Part shown: one piece after another, positions 20,566 to 32,032 of the stretch | Layout: each line of letters opens with the position of its first letter | Numbering within the stretch: position 1 is the stretch's first letter | From: Candidula unifasciata | Taxonomy: Eukaryota; Mollusca; Gastropoda; Stylommatophora; Geomitridae | Reading direction: 5' to 3' | Assembly (NCBI GenBank): GCA_905116865.2 | Contig: CAJHNH020006135.1 | Coordinates: 342,001 to 406,000, forward strand | DNA length: 64,000 nucleotides | Made by a program: the position numbers and the translations under genes | The notes under the pieces: generated by a model | Seen by the model: the letters and a program-made list of their open reading frames with translations, nothing else | Database searches by the model: none | Told to the model about the DNA's origin: nothing

Positions 20566-21838
20566 TTGACAGAAAATTGTCTATCAGGGATCACACAGAA
20601 GGGGTTGTGACAAGGGCTCAAAAAGGTCTCAACGCACTAAAGATTATGGCAGCAATGGACATGGAGCAGAGAATTCTGTTCAAACTTTACCAGCACTTAA
20701 TTATCTCAGTGATTGATTATGGATTTGGGTTACTCACTGTCTCGAAGAGTCAGCTAGAGAAACTGGAGCGTATACAGAATGAAGCTATGCGGCTGATCCT
20801 GGGTTGTAGAAGAGACACCCCGATTGTGTGCATGCGATACATCCTTGCATTGCCGACTATTGCAGATAGGCTAAAGGTGCTGCAGGTTAAGTCATACCTC
20901 AGAGTAGCTGCAGACAGGGAACATCCTCTGTATGAAGCTTTGCTGCAGGCAAGGGTCAGAGGCTAAAAAGGGGAAAATCGTGGATGGCTCAAGCAGAAGA
21001 CACAATAAGACAAGTATGCATGCTGGAGAACATTGGGCGAGGAGAGGAGTGGGTAAGAGTACCAGCGGGAAAGTCTGACCAGGATTATGATAATATTGAG
21101 CCGGGTGTGCAGAGAGTGGCCAGCGGGTGCTTCGGAGGTTGAAGTCCAACAGTTGATTCACAACAATTCACGCCCACATGATCTGATTATCTATTCAGAT
21201 GGTTCAGTGTTGAGGGGAAAGAGAAGTGCCTGGGGTTTCGTAGCGAAAGCCAATGGAAAATCTTTAGTGCAAGACAGCTTAGAATATGATACCACAACAT
21301 CTAGCATGAGAATGGATATGGAGGCGGTAACTGCAACTCTCCGGTACCTAGAGGACAAGATGCATACACATGTAATAGTAACAGACTCTGAAAACATGCT
21401 GAAAATGGCGAAGACAGGGATGCTTCGAGCAGAGTGGCTTGTTTCACTGGAAAGGCCGCGAGTGGTGAGCATACTTTGGATCTTTTCTCCAGGCAATGAC
21501 GCCGTGGTGGGCAATGAACAGACAGACTGGCTAGATCTGCACCACTAGGTGGTGAATTGAAACAAGACAGGGTAGATGTGGTCAAGGCCCTTTGGGAACA
21601 AGCAACGGTATCAGTAGAGAAAGAATATTATTATGGCCTGGAGAGAATGAGGCACCTGGGTGTAACCAGAGGGCCTGGTCGGCTCACTACACTCAAAAGA
21701 AAGGCAAGACGGACTTTTAACCAGACTGTAACCGGTACCATGTACTGGAACTCTGCGTTGGCTGCTGAAGATGAGGGCGGAGCATGAATGGGAATGCCCC
21801 GAGTGTTGTGATGTCAATTCTTGACTCAACTCAACTCA
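20566..21838 (+). pseudogene. LINE A2, 5'-truncated, RT thumb plus RNase H
   Basis: Same lineage as LINE A1. It begins inside the RT (TRAQKGLNALKIMAAMDMEQ, then SVIDYGFGLLTVSKSQLEKL and NEAMRLILGCRRDT). After a frameshift near 20960 comes an RNase H (LIIYSDGSVLRGKRSAWGFV, TSSMRMDMEAV, VIVTDSENML) whose last motif is degraded (FSPGNDAVVGNEQTDWL). The C-terminus (LERMRHLGVT...AEDEGG, ECPECCDVNS) is followed by a short (CTCAA)n tail. AGTTG flanks both sides as a possible short target duplication. At least two frameshifts make it dead. Confidence 0.75.
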
Positions 21839-22350
21839 GTTGTAAGTTTCATCATGCCCCAGTTGTAACTTCGAATGTTTCTATCCTAGTTTTAGCACTG
21901 AGTGTACAAGTGCCCTAGTTGTAACTCTGAATGTTTCTGTCCTAGTTTTAGCACCGAGTGTCCCAATGCCCCAGTTGTAACTTCGAATGTTTCTATCCTA
22001 GTTTTAGCACTGAGTGTACAAGTGCCCTAGTTGTAACTCTGAATGTTTCTGTCCTAGTTTTAGCACCGAGTGTCCCAATGCCCCAGTTGTAACTTCGAAT
22101 GTTCCTGTCCTAGTTTTAGCACTGAGTGTACCAATGCCCTAGTTATAACTTCAAATGTTTCTGCCTTGTTTTAGCACTGAGTGTACCAATGCCCTAGTTA
22201 TAACTTCAAATGTTTCTGCCTTGTTTTAGCACTGAGTGTACCAATGCCCTAGTTATAACTACGAATGTTTCTGTCCTAGTTTTAACACTGAGTGTCCCAA
22301 TGCCCTAGTAATAACTTCGAATGTTTCTGTCCTAGTTTTAGACTTAGCGT
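21839..22350. repeat. 56-bp minisatellite (dimer of 28-bp units)
   Basis: The unit begins TGCCCTAGTTGTAACTCTGA and includes TCTGTCCTAGTTTTAGCACT. Spacing is 56 at 21855, 21911 and 21967, about nine copies. Each unit is two diverged 28-base halves sharing CTAGTT, and resembles the 29-bp unit on the other side of LINE A2, so the two arrays were probably one. It ends in a C-rich run at 22352-22375. Confidence 0.9.
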
Positions 22351-22375
22351 ACCCCCCCCCCCCTCCCCTCCCCAA

Positions 22376-22790
22376 GATATCTGATGCCAACGCGCTTGTC
22401 CACGTGTGGTTTCCGGTGCCCCATCTATGCGGCAAGAACAAACAGGCAATCTGCTCCTCAATAAGTCCTTATCAAGGCGACTTATTAGGGATTAAATGAC
22501 ATGGAGAAAATTGTTTCGCAGCCCACCTGACAGCTAACCAAACACAGAATAGAAAACATAAAGAAGTTTTTTTTTTTTTTCGCTCAGTACGATGTCACAT
22601 TAAGAGTAAACTGGTGCTGCTGCTTAGAGGTTGGTAAATATGTTAAAGTTGTTGAGCGTTGTTTCCGATTAATAAAGCGCTGCAATAGCGTTCACTCGAT
22701 TTCTCTGTGTGGTTATTATTACTGGCATGGCTGAGAAAGTCTTTTCACGCAACTAGGAAGTTTACAATCTGACAGCTCTATAACTCAGAG
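22376..22790. other. Stretch without recognised gene
   Basis: Includes a T run (22567-22580). No exon supported. Confidence 0.4.
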
Positions 22791-22985
22791 ATTGTTTGGC
22801 TGTTGTGGTTTTTCTAGGCAAATTTTACGTTCAGTATTTTGTCGTTGCTCCCTGAACGGTCAGCGCTCGGTACCACTGTCGAAACCAACGCAAGACTAAT
22901 CATCCGCAGCTGGGATCGAACCCTGCACCCCGGTATTACAAAGCGCGTTCACAACGCCTAAGCCACAGACAAGCTCAGAGATAGT
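22791..22985 (-). mobile_element. SINE family B copy
   Basis: The minus strand has the tRNA-like head (GGCTTAGGCGTTGTGAACGC, box B GGGTTCGATCCC) and the body GTTTCGACAGTGGTACC. The 3' end is short. The head is the best-kept of family B in the window. Confidence 0.75.
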
Positions 22986-24070
22986 TATTTTTTCCCCAAG
23001 TGACATCTAACAGTCAAATGCCTGCATTTTACGTCTAGGCACAAAAATGACATCAGAAGACAACTCGATCAGCTTTTAATTTTCATGACGATCAAGTGCG
23101 CATGATCTTTTTTATGTCTTCATGGAAGAGGTTATTAATCCAAAGGTTTCCTTTGCGAAAATACTAATTTTCAAGGATATAATTATCACAACTTGCAATC
23201 CTGAAAGAGAATTACCTACCCTACTCTGTTATACAATTAGGCAGGCATTTTTGACGGTCAACTGGTTGACGAAGAAAAAAATGACGATCTCGGCGGCGAA
23301 CAGACAGATGTATTGAGAAACAGACCATTCCATAGTGGTATCACCCAGTGCATTAAGACCAACTACTCGCTTTTAAACCAGATTTTTAATAGCCACGACG
23401 AACGATTGGCATGTAGATTCAATTTAATTTTCCAATGAGTAACTGCAGAGCAGGATATGAACAGATGTTACAGGACACAAACAACTAAATGAACGACCCC
23501 ACCCCCACCCCCCCCCCTCAAAAAAAAAAAAAAAAAGTCGAAACGTCGCAGTTTCCTAACTGGGCTCTCTATTAATATCCTTCCATAGATGACGTCACAT
23601 GACAGCCCGACATTTTAGAGGGTGGTAAGACCGAGTTTCCCGGCTTTCTGATGCTTTTTTCTACCCCAAAACATCTAGAGCTGGCCCTAACCCCAACCCA
23701 CCTACGTCCCACGAGAGAGTGCAGCCTAGGACACACGAATGCAAGCAGCCTATCTACCACCCCCTGAAATAGACCGACCCGTGACCTGTGGATCTGCCCT
23801 GTTTTGGGTAGGATATTAATAAAGCACCCCTAATTGTCATACCAAACACGTGATAGCTTTCATGAATCAAAATGCTATTTCGCCACCCGAGACAACTAAA
23901 CGAACACAAAATATTACCAAGTAGTTCAACGGAAGGAATGTAAATGCATGATACAAGCAAACGTTTCGATCAAAGACTCATCAATGAGTGCAAGCTCCCA
24001 CATGTTTGTTAGTCATTTTGTATGGCATCTCTCTTCTGGTTACGATGTAGGAAAGTCCGAGAACAACAGT
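22986..24070. other. Stretch without recognised gene
   Basis: Mostly unique. A mixed C run then A run at 23500-23536 is the only clear feature. Small open frames lack splice support. Confidence 0.4.
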
Positions 24071-24074
24071 GTTT

Positions 24075-24112
24075 GTGTGTGTGTGTGTGCGCGCGCGCGT
24101 GTGTGCATTTCC
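24075..24112. repeat. (TG)n(CG)n(TG)n microsatellite
   Basis: Alternating purine-pyrimidine tract of about 38 bases. Confidence 0.9.
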
Positions 24113-24129
24113 CTCTGGGCAACAGCCTA

Positions 24130-24990
24130 TTAGAATATATTTGGAAAGGTAGGTAACGTTGTCTGCGTACGTGTACGATCGCACACTGCACTTCTTAACC
24201 CTGCAATGCACTTTGTTGTAATCTCATTATGAATCTCGCGGGCTTGTATCCTTTTGTATATTCTTCTGCTTTCTATCCCCCCAGTGAGGCACAGATCCTC
24301 AACCAACTCACTTTGAGTGGTTCTATCCTTTGCTACTACATCCAGTGCATCATTTATTTTTAACCTCACTATCTAGCTCTTTTCTCCACGTGTGTATGTG
24401 TGTGGTTTTATTTGTGTGTCTTTATTTTTGCCTTTATTCCTAAGCCCCTATGGGTTCCAATGCAAAAACATTCTAGTCATGCAGTTCTCAGGTTTTATCA
24501 AGGTCTGTCCTAACGCTAGTGGGTTTTTTTTTCACCTTATGGTCCAGTGTAACTTGTTTTGTTATCTCCCAAAGCTCAACATTAGTGATTCTGAAATACC
24601 ATTTTATTCCCTCTATTCTGCACAGCCACCAGTTAATGAATGTCTGAAGTTTATCAGTGAATGTTTAAGTCGTTCTCCATGTAACCGCCCCGTACAACAA
24701 GACTGATTTGACATCAGAATTAAAAAAGTTAGGTTTAGTGTTAGTTTTAATTTGTTTTAACCTCTAATCATTTCCTACTACAAAGAAAGTTGCTTTTACC
24801 TTCTGTATCCGTACTTTAATCTCTAACAATCAATGCCCCCATCTTTAGCTACGTTAGTGCTGTCTAAATAGGTGAATATTACTTACTATGCATCTCCCAC
24901 CATAAACACTTTCTCAGTCTCGGTATTCTCCTCCCTTACCCCTGTTTTCTGTCCCTCTCTAACCCCCATCACAGCAATGAGAAAGTGCAC
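24130..24990 (-). pseudogene. LINE B, C-terminal remnant
   Basis: The minus strand contains FINWWLCRIEGIKWYFRITN followed by VELWEITKQ (RT thumb, like F.N..LRRIL.I.WP..ITN.ELWE in this class). Further on come a RNP..S-like word and LKINDALDVVAKDRTTQSEL, ending VEDLCLTGG (like LERLAQDR..WR.LV..LCP..G). Several stops and frameshifts are present. The same lineage is at 38645-40330. Confidence 0.55.
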
Positions 24991-25129
24991 TCTGACATCA
25001 GTTGTTATATCCGGACATCAATACAAGTCAGAGAAAAGCAAACGTGCTAGAACGGCATGACATATGGAGATACAGGAGTGTCGAAATGTTTCGTGCATGC
25101 CAGACAGAAGGCTGTTGAAAATAAGACAA

Positions 25130-26295
25130 GTAACCTTAACAAATCCTGACTTAAGGAAGTATAAGAAACGGAGGTAGAAATTCATGAATAAAGAAAGTAG
25201 ATAAAGTGTACTTAGAAAGACCTGACTGAAGAATGTAGAAGTACTAGACATAAAAAGCCCCTAGTAAAGAAAAGTAGAAGAAATGGACGTAGAAAGTTCT
25301 GATTTTAAAAAGTAGTAGTAGTGGAGTAGAAAGCCCTGACTAAAGAAAGTAGAAGAAATGGACGTGGAAAGCCATGACTAAAGAAAGTAGAAGTGGACGT
25401 AGAAAGTCATGACTAAAGAAAGTAGAAGTGGACGTAGAAAGTCATGACTAAAGAAAGTAGAAGTGGACGTAGAAAGTCATGACTAAAGAAAGTAGAAGTG
25501 GACGTAGAAAGTTATGACTAAAGAAAGTAGAAGTGGACGTAGAAAGTTATGACTAAAGAAAGTAGAAGTGGACGTAGAAAGCCATGACTAAAGAAAGAAG
25601 AAATGGACGTGGAAAGCCATGACTAAAGAATGTAGAAGAAATGGACGTGGAAAGCTCTAATTAAAGAAAGTAGTAGAAATGAAAGTAGAAAGCCCTGATT
25701 AAATAAAGCAGTAGAATGGACGTAGAAAGCCCTGATTAAATAAAGCAGTAGAATGGACGTAAAAAGCCCTGATTAAATAAAGCAGTAGAATGGACGTAGA
25801 AAGCCCTGATTAAATAAAGCAGTAGAATGGACGTAGAAAGCCCTGACTAAAAAAAAGTACAAGTAAAGGACGTAAAAAGCCCCTACTAAAGAAAGTAGTA
25901 GAAATGAACGTAGAAAGCCCTGACTAAAGAAAGTAGAAGAAATGGACATAGAAAGCCCCGATTAAAGAAAGTAGTAGAACGCACAATGCCCTGATAAAAT
26001 AAAGTAGTAGAAATGAACGTAGAAAGCCCTGACTAAAGAAAGTAGAAGAAATGGACATAGAAAGCCCCGATTAAAGAAAGTAGTAGAACGTACAATGCCC
26101 TGATAAAATAAAGTAGTAGAAATGAACGTAGAAAGCCCTGACTAAAGAAAGTAGAAGAAATGGACGTAGAAAGCCCCGATTAAAGAAAGTAGCAGAAGTG
26201 GACGTAGAAAGCCCTGACTAAAGAAAGTAGCAGAAGTGGACGTAGAAAGCCCTGACTTAAGAAAGCAGAAGAAATGGACGTAGAAAGCCCCGAAA
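25130..26295. repeat. About 35-bp minisatellite, roughly 30 copies
   Basis: The core is AGTAGAAGTGGACGTAGAAA plus GTCATGACTAAAGAA, with longer AGAAATGG and shorter variants. The centre (25370-25590) is nearly identical unit to unit. Outer parts use GCCCTGA or GCCCCGA in place of GTCATGA, and a two-unit block around AGTAGTAGAACG repeats near 25970 and 26080. Confidence 0.95.
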
Positions 26296-26780
26296 TTCTG
26301 GCAGACCTGATCGATCGATCTGTGATGGCCTACTTACGTGAGAAGCGATATGTCGATAAAATACCAGAAACCAACAGTGAGAAAATCACATGCAACTGCA
26401 GTCTCGTTTGAATTCCAATGACAGCAATGAGCGATCGCGTCTCTGCGGGTGCTCCATCATATCTGCTGGTTTAAATCATAAATATTCATATCATGATATC
26501 AGATCGGCAAACATAGACCGATACATCCGTTTTTTATCTCAAATTTCATCTTCAATTTGAGCGGAATCTCCAACCAATTAACTAATTAACGTCCAGCGTT
26601 TGGTAAACCTAATTAACGCTTAGATTTTTTAGCGAACATTTTCTATACAAGAAGTTAGCCAGACTCGCACAAACTTTAATTAGTCGTCGCCTACGCAGGG
26701 CCGGATTTCGACTCGATGATGCCCAAAGCCACAAGAACACTGCCGTTTTAAATTACTTCGCCTGATGTAATATTATTTAT
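26296..26780. other. Stretch without recognised gene
   Basis: No repeat or exon supported. Confidence 0.4.
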
Positions 26781-26781
26781 A

Positions 26782-26842
<61 letters not shown>
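26782..26842. repeat. (TG)n(TA)n microsatellite
   Basis: GTGTGTGTGTG then about 25 TA units. Confidence 0.95.
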
Positions 26843-26844
<2 letters not shown>

Positions 26845-26854
26845 CTTCAGCATT

Positions 26855-27365
26855 CTGAGCCCTTGAGGTTTATTGCTGCAGATATCACGGGCCTCCCTCC
26901 ATTCATCTTTGTGATTAGTCGTACTCTCCTTCCAGTTGGTGACCTCAAGTGTTTGCAGGTCAGCCTGTTATATTACCTTTGCGCTGTCTTCTGTGTATGT
27001 CTCGTGGTTTTTGACCACTAAAATCCCTTGCGTACACATTTTTTCCATCTCTGTCATCTTTGGCATTCGCCCAGTGTGTCCCAGTCATTTCAGTCTATTA
27101 GCCATTATGATGACAGAGACCAATGGTGATTTAAACAAATTATGAATTGCATTATTGCTTTCCATTCTAATTTTTTCGTCCTGTAAACTAGTTCGATTAA
27201 TTGATATATCTTTGAGTGTAATGCATAAACCAATTCTGTTGTAAGTTCAGCAACTACCATCAGCATTTGTTGGCTTATAGTTTCGGGCTGTGTTACGACA
27301 CTCAGTACTTCTTCAAAATCGGACGTTTCAACATTTATGGGTGCATGCATATTAATCACTGTTAC
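26855..27365 (-). pseudogene. LINE D remnant: endonuclease scrap joined to C-terminus
   Basis: The minus strand starts with VINMHAPINVETSDFEEVLS, an endonuclease-like INVYAP motif. It then jumps to a C-terminal stretch (LTCKHLRSPTG, then ISAAINLKG). The C-terminal end matches the copy at 58560-58925. The RT between them is absent, so this is an internally deleted copy. Confidence 0.5.
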
Positions 27366-27618
27366 GTTTTACCACTTACCTTTCATTCGTAACTTACTGA
27401 CCTTATCATTAACAGAGAGAAATGGAGAATGAAAAAAAAATTGTTTTTAAATGTAATTGTATCTGTACTGATTTAATAATTTAAGAATCGGCACCAAAGC
27501 CCACAGGACATACCCGCAGCAAATGTTTAAGTTTTAAGCAAGAACCAAGCGTCTAATGGTATTATTAGTTTCAAGAATTGTTTTCTAATTGCCTAATTTT
27601 CGTAGCCATTATTTAAAA
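27366..27618. other. Short stretch without recognised gene
   Basis: AT-rich, no feature supported. Confidence 0.4.
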
Positions 27619-27619
27619 C

Positions 27620-27895
27620 CCGCGTGGGTTCTGGAACCCCTTCGTGAGGGAAATCAGAACAGACAAACTGCCTCCTTAACAAGCATATCACAGGAGTCGA
27701 CTAATCCAGAGCTTTTCTCGGAGTGCATCTACCCGAACGGCAAGGAACCACCAACTGCTCTCAAATAAGCCAGTACAACGGACGTGCACGCAAAACTCAG
27801 GCCCTGGCACAAAGCCAACCTCTAAATGTACGAAAAACCAGGACTTCCCGTCGCAGCTTACTGCTAGCGAACTAAAGAGGAGGAAAGAATGGTGT
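27620..27895 (+). mobile_element. SINE family A copy
   Basis: CGTGGGTTCTGGAACCCC, CACAGGAGTCGACTAATCC, CGAACGGCAAGGAACCACC and CGAAAAACCAGGACTTCCC, ending AAAGAGGAGGAAAG. The G-run site is lost (AATCCAGAGC). Confidence 0.75.
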
Positions 27896-28138
27896 GCCGT
27901 CTGCACAATGAAGGTTGGCTAAATCCACCCATCGCTGTCTCTGGGAATATGACGCGATAAGTTTTCAGTCGAGGATGGTTTCCTTTACCGGGCTACATTC
28001 GTACCACTGCCTAAATGGGTTCTTTATTTTTTTTTTTTTTTAATTCACTCTAAACACGGGAAATCCCAGAAAGTCAAATGTTATAGGCGTTGTTACGGTT
28101 AGAAATATACACCGAAAAAACCGTCTGGTGCGCGAATC
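27896..28138. other. Short stretch without recognised gene
   Basis: Contains a T run (28029-28041) and nothing else recognised. Confidence 0.4.
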
Positions 28139-28139
28139 G

Positions 28140-28405
28140 AATCCTAGCACGCCTTTAGGCGTATAGGGCATATAGGGCTAGACCTAGATTTTCATAGACC
28201 AATCGGCACAAGATGGGTGATGTGGTCAGCATCACGCCGGCCGCCTTTACTTCCCGGTACTGCACCCGGTACCCACTCAAGGCTGGGTCGACCTGTGAGT
28301 CAAGGTCATTTTTGTAAAAAGTCCGGCACCGCCAGGGAGCGAACCCACGACCTTAGGATCCGCACGCGAGCGTCTAGCCGCTCCACCACAGCAACTCCCA
28401 TCCTA
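28140..28405 (-). mobile_element. SINE family C copy, full length
   Basis: In reverse it carries head GCTGTGGTGGAGCGGCTAGA, box B GTGGGTTCGCTCC, body GGTCGACCCAGCCTTGAGTG and GTGATGCTGACCACATCACC, and tail CCTATACGCCTAAAGGCG. Complete and little decayed. Confidence 0.8.
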
Positions 28406-28846
28406 GCAATGCGAGAACCATGAATTTATGAAACACATTATCTTACCCCGGGGCCACTGAATCGCCTGTAACCATAATACTGTTACGTGATTATACACGT
28501 GTAATTAAACATACAGTCGTTTTTCTGACTCACCCTGTACATGAATCCTGCAAACATTTGAATTGCCTGCGCCAGGTCTGTAGCCTGGGCCCAAGTAAGC
28601 ACTCCAAACATATGTGCAGAACAATGGTTCCCATATTATAAGACCCAAAGGACTATTTTCAACATTTTGTAATATTGTGCAGACCTTATAAGGAGAATTC
28701 AGGGGAAGCTAAGAAATGTTTATTCTTATCAGAAATGTATCTTATCTGGATAAGAGTTCAAACAAGAAAGATTTCATGGCATAAATAAATTGTTCTTCAC
28801 AACAGAAATCTGCCAGATCCGAGATCGGCACGGTCTTGGCTGTAAA
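28406..28846. other. Stretch without recognised gene
   Basis: No exon or repeat supported. Confidence 0.4.
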
Positions 28847-28856
28847 CCCCCCCCCC

Positions 28857-28916
<60 letters not shown>
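28847..28916. repeat. Poly-C run: 10 C, A, then 59 C
   Basis: Uninterrupted C at 28858-28916 preceded by C10 and a single A. The longest homopolymer in the window; the exact length is open to assembly error. Confidence 0.9.
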
Positions 28917-29094
28917 TAGAGATTCTAGTACAGAATGATAATGCGCTCTCAATGCTAAAGCCATAAACATCCATAAAATGTTCACTTTAAATTGGACGTT
29001 CTTCAAATTAAAATGGGCAATTTATTAATCCTAGGTGGTTTGAAAAGTGTCCAGTTTAAAGTGAAAAGGGTTTACACTAGAGTTAACCACAGCA
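28917..29094. other. Short stretch without recognised gene
   Basis: No feature supported. Confidence 0.4.
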
Positions 29095-29250
29095 TCTTTT
29101 TAACGGTTTGGTTTTAATAGGCAATTTTAAGTTCAATAGTTTTCCACCGCCATTCAACGGTCGGCTCTCAATAACATTGCGGTCTGGTGCCAAATCGCCT
29201 GCAGATGGTACATAACCGTTCACCTCGGAATTACAAAGCGTATCTGTCGC
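29095..29250 (-). mobile_element. Diverged SINE family B copy
   Basis: TTTTAATAGGCAATTTTAAG, CAATAGTTTTCCACCGCC, AACGGTCGGCTCTCA and GAATTACAAAGCGT follow family B order in reverse. The head is poorly kept. Confidence 0.5.
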
Positions 29251-29390
29251 GTGCGGATGTGCACCAGAACGCACCGGTACTGAGTGAGCAAATAAGACGT
29301 CAAAACAATACGTCAGGTTGTGAAGGAATTGTATTCGAGGAGATGAAAGTCGAAGTTTGACCAAGGCGGACGTTTGGGTCCGGCCTTGGT

Positions 29391-29680
29391 GTGGATCCTT
29401 GAGGATGCTTTACCCCGGGATACCACGGTGGATCCTTGAGGACGTTTTACCCCGGGATGCCACAGTTCGGCAGTAAGCCGGTATACTTTGCAGTTGATGT
29501 TTAGAGTCCGAAGGAGACGGACGTGTGGATCCTTGAGGACGCTTTACCCCGGGATCCCACGGAAGCAAACGTTGTATAAAGTTGGATCCTTGAGGACGTT
29601 TTACCCTGGGACTCCAAGATAGACCTCAGCAGGAAGCTGGTGAATAGCCACAGTTCGGCAGTAAGCCGGTATACTTTCAT
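29391..29680. repeat. Dispersed short GC-rich repeat words, two types interleaved
   Basis: A ~36-base word starting GGATCCTTGAGGACG and including TTTACCCCGGGAT occurs at about 29393, 29430, 29528 and 29584 (spacings 37, 98, 56). A second word, CCACAGTTCGGCAGTAAGCC plus GGTATACTTT, occurs at about 29460 and 29648. It resembles nothing else in the window. Confidence 0.8.
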
Positions 29681-30918
29681 TACTTAATTCAGATTGCGGA
29701 GCCGAAGTCAAAGATAATCGTCTGGATCTCAAGGTCGGACTGCGACCCATCGTGAGGACATATCAGTCCATGGATGTACGAGCGAGCTTTCGTTGATGTG
29801 CTTGATTATTAATTGCATATTTTATCCTTGTGTTGATCATTGCCATTTGTCAATACACAAATGGAACTTTAAAAAGAGTTCTCGTTCCGCTACGTTTGGA
29901 AGCTTCAGCATTCATCATGTTGTGTTACTCTTCGCCAGTGGCATGTTAAGTGTTGATGCCATTTGTTACATTGCGACACCCCTAGTCACCGTTTCTACGC
30001 CGCACATCACCACGCAGCCTTTACAACACGTCACACTGTAGCTCAAGCATACGCCAGTCACAATGAAGCCTTCGCACGTCACAGTATTCCAAACCCTTAA
30101 GCCACGGACAAGATTATTCAAAACGTTGGATACACTTTCATTTACGTTTATTTTCTTTAAAACGCATTACATGGTAGAAGGTCTTAAGTTTATAAACTTA
30201 CAACAAAGGTTACAGATGTTAAATATGACCGCCGTCTGCTACAATGGCAAACATCTAAGCGGTAGCCGAAGTTATCCTACACACGAAAAAGCATCTCTTG
30301 CCTCTTAGGTGTTTGCCGTGCAGCAGTCAACATCTATAATCTCTATTGTAAGTTTGTAAACTTCAGTTACCCCCTCTCTTGCAGGTATATTATTAATGTG
30401 TAATTTATAATCAATGAAATATACACGAATGAAAGTGTATCTGCATTTTAATAACTCTCCATATTGGAATCGGAAAAAAAACCGGGAGTTAAAGCGGACC
30501 CATCAAATGTGTTCTGTGGATCTCTGGAAGTCCGCAGACCATCAGTTGGGAACCAGTGGTGTAGCAGATAAAATACCTACGTGCCTAGCTAGTGTTCTCC
30601 CCTTGTCTGAGAGAGAACACGATATGAGAGACAGCAGATACCACCAGCTCAGCGGTACACACTTCTAGCGGAAAAACAAACATTTCAGACAACATCCCTA
30701 GCCATCTCTGGCTTATATATCTGTCGTTACTGGGATTTATACATTCGTTTTATTTTTTCTTCTTCTGCCTCTTACCCTGTCAGTAATGTATATACTTATA
30801 TATATTTCTCTCTCTGTCAGCATGTGTAACATCCACCTAGATATTTATGTTTCTCTTTCATCTTTTCCTTTTTTACCTCATCATAACTGAACTCACTGCT
30901 AACGTTTTATTTAATCAC

Positions 30919-30920
<2 letters not shown>
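29681..30920. other. Stretch without recognised gene
   Basis: Several 60-85 codon frames are open but none has splice borders, domain motifs or biased composition. A small SINE B head-like scrap (CTTAAGCCACGGACAAG) lies near 30097. Confidence 0.4.
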
Positions 30921-30923
<3 letters not shown>

Positions 30924-30973
<50 letters not shown>

Positions 30974-31130
30974 CCCCCTCTCTCTCTCACACACACACGT
31001 GAAGCAAAATGATTGATGAACCTGCTTTCCTAACTCTTAGCCCCCCTGAAAATGTGAAACATTTCTCTTTCTGCATGCGTATATAGGCGGCGAGCTACGC
31101 AGTGAGTGAGTGAGTGTGTGTGTGTGTGTG
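30924..31130. repeat. Cluster of simple repeats: (TC)n, (TATC)n, (TG)n
   Basis: (TC)n at 30926-30955, (TATC)n to 30975, CT/CA-rich to 31000, then GAGT and (TG)n at 31102-31132. Confidence 0.85.
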
Positions 31131-31174
31131 CGTGACTGGCTGCTGCAAGCGGGCGGCGAGATTGCGTATATTAC

Positions 31175-31358
31175 TGACTTCAGGGAGCCCGGAATCTTCA
31201 AAAATGACCTTTAACCAGCTCGACACAAGCCTAAATGGGTTCACGGTAAAGCGGCCGACGTGATGCTCACCAGATCACCCTCCAACTGCCAAACTTGTCT
31301 ACAAGATACAGGTCTAGCACTATATGCCCAATACACCCAAAGGCAAGGTTCAAATACC
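31175..31358 (+). mobile_element. SINE family C, 3' two-thirds
   Basis: AATCTTCAAAAATGACCTTT, CGACACAAGCCTAAATGGGT, GGCCGACGTGATGCTCACC, ACAGGTCTAGCACTATATGC and CCAAAGGCAAGGTT. The tRNA head is missing. Confidence 0.65.
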
Positions 31359-31884
31359 CGTATCCTTCGGCCCACTTGCCCGAGGGTTGGGACGAACCAT
31401 GCGAAACCGCGCCTGATACATGTCTATCCATACTTTAGTGGTAAGCGCACAATTGAACCAACGTTAAAGGTGTCTAGCTTGATGAAGAAGAATGTAACTA
31501 TCAGTGTGGTCATCGAAGAGTCTTGGACCTGCGGGCTGCTTCCTGTTGATCTCCGCAGGTCGCAGCCCGTGACGAGTGGATAGCTTAATACACGGTTGTG
31601 AGGTTAAGCAGTTATGGGCAGGACGTGACGATTCTTTGAGTGAGCCTAGAACCAGAGCGCTCTGCACTAATGGAAGCCTCTGTGGATGGAGGGGAATGCC
31701 CATGATCTGCCCTTGCCTTCCTCTGAGGGCTGTCCAGTCTACACGAGGTTGCCCTATAGGGGTTCTCCGGGGCAACATCAGTAGGTAAAGAGACGAAGAG
31801 GACACCACACAAATGAGGCAACATCATGTCCGAAGAAAAAAATGGCCACAGTCGTCCTAGCGATAGGATCGATGTCTTCCCAAA
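31359..31884. other. Stretch without recognised gene
   Basis: Open frames exist on both strands up to 114 codons, without recognised motifs or splice support. Confidence 0.4.
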
Positions 31885-31885
31885 A

Positions 31886-32032
31886 AGTAAGAGTACATCT
31901 GCCCGAGAGGCAGGGAACACAGTAAAACAAATGTACAAGCAAAACTCATGTCCTGGAACAAAGCCAGAAGTCCAAATGGACGAGTAAATGGAATTTTCGC
32001 CCTAATTCACATCGGGTAAACAAGAAGAAGAA
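31886..32032 (+). mobile_element. SINE family A, 3' half
   Basis: GAGTACATCTGCCCGAGAGGC, AAATGGACGAGTAAATGG, tail AAGAAGAAGAAG. Confidence 0.65.

Noticed and set aside
28774..29006. Glycine-run frames across the poly-C tract
   Set aside because: They arise only from the 59-base C run.
31260..31583. 107-codon plus frame
   Set aside because: Its first part lies in a SINE C copy, with no domain or splice support for the rest.
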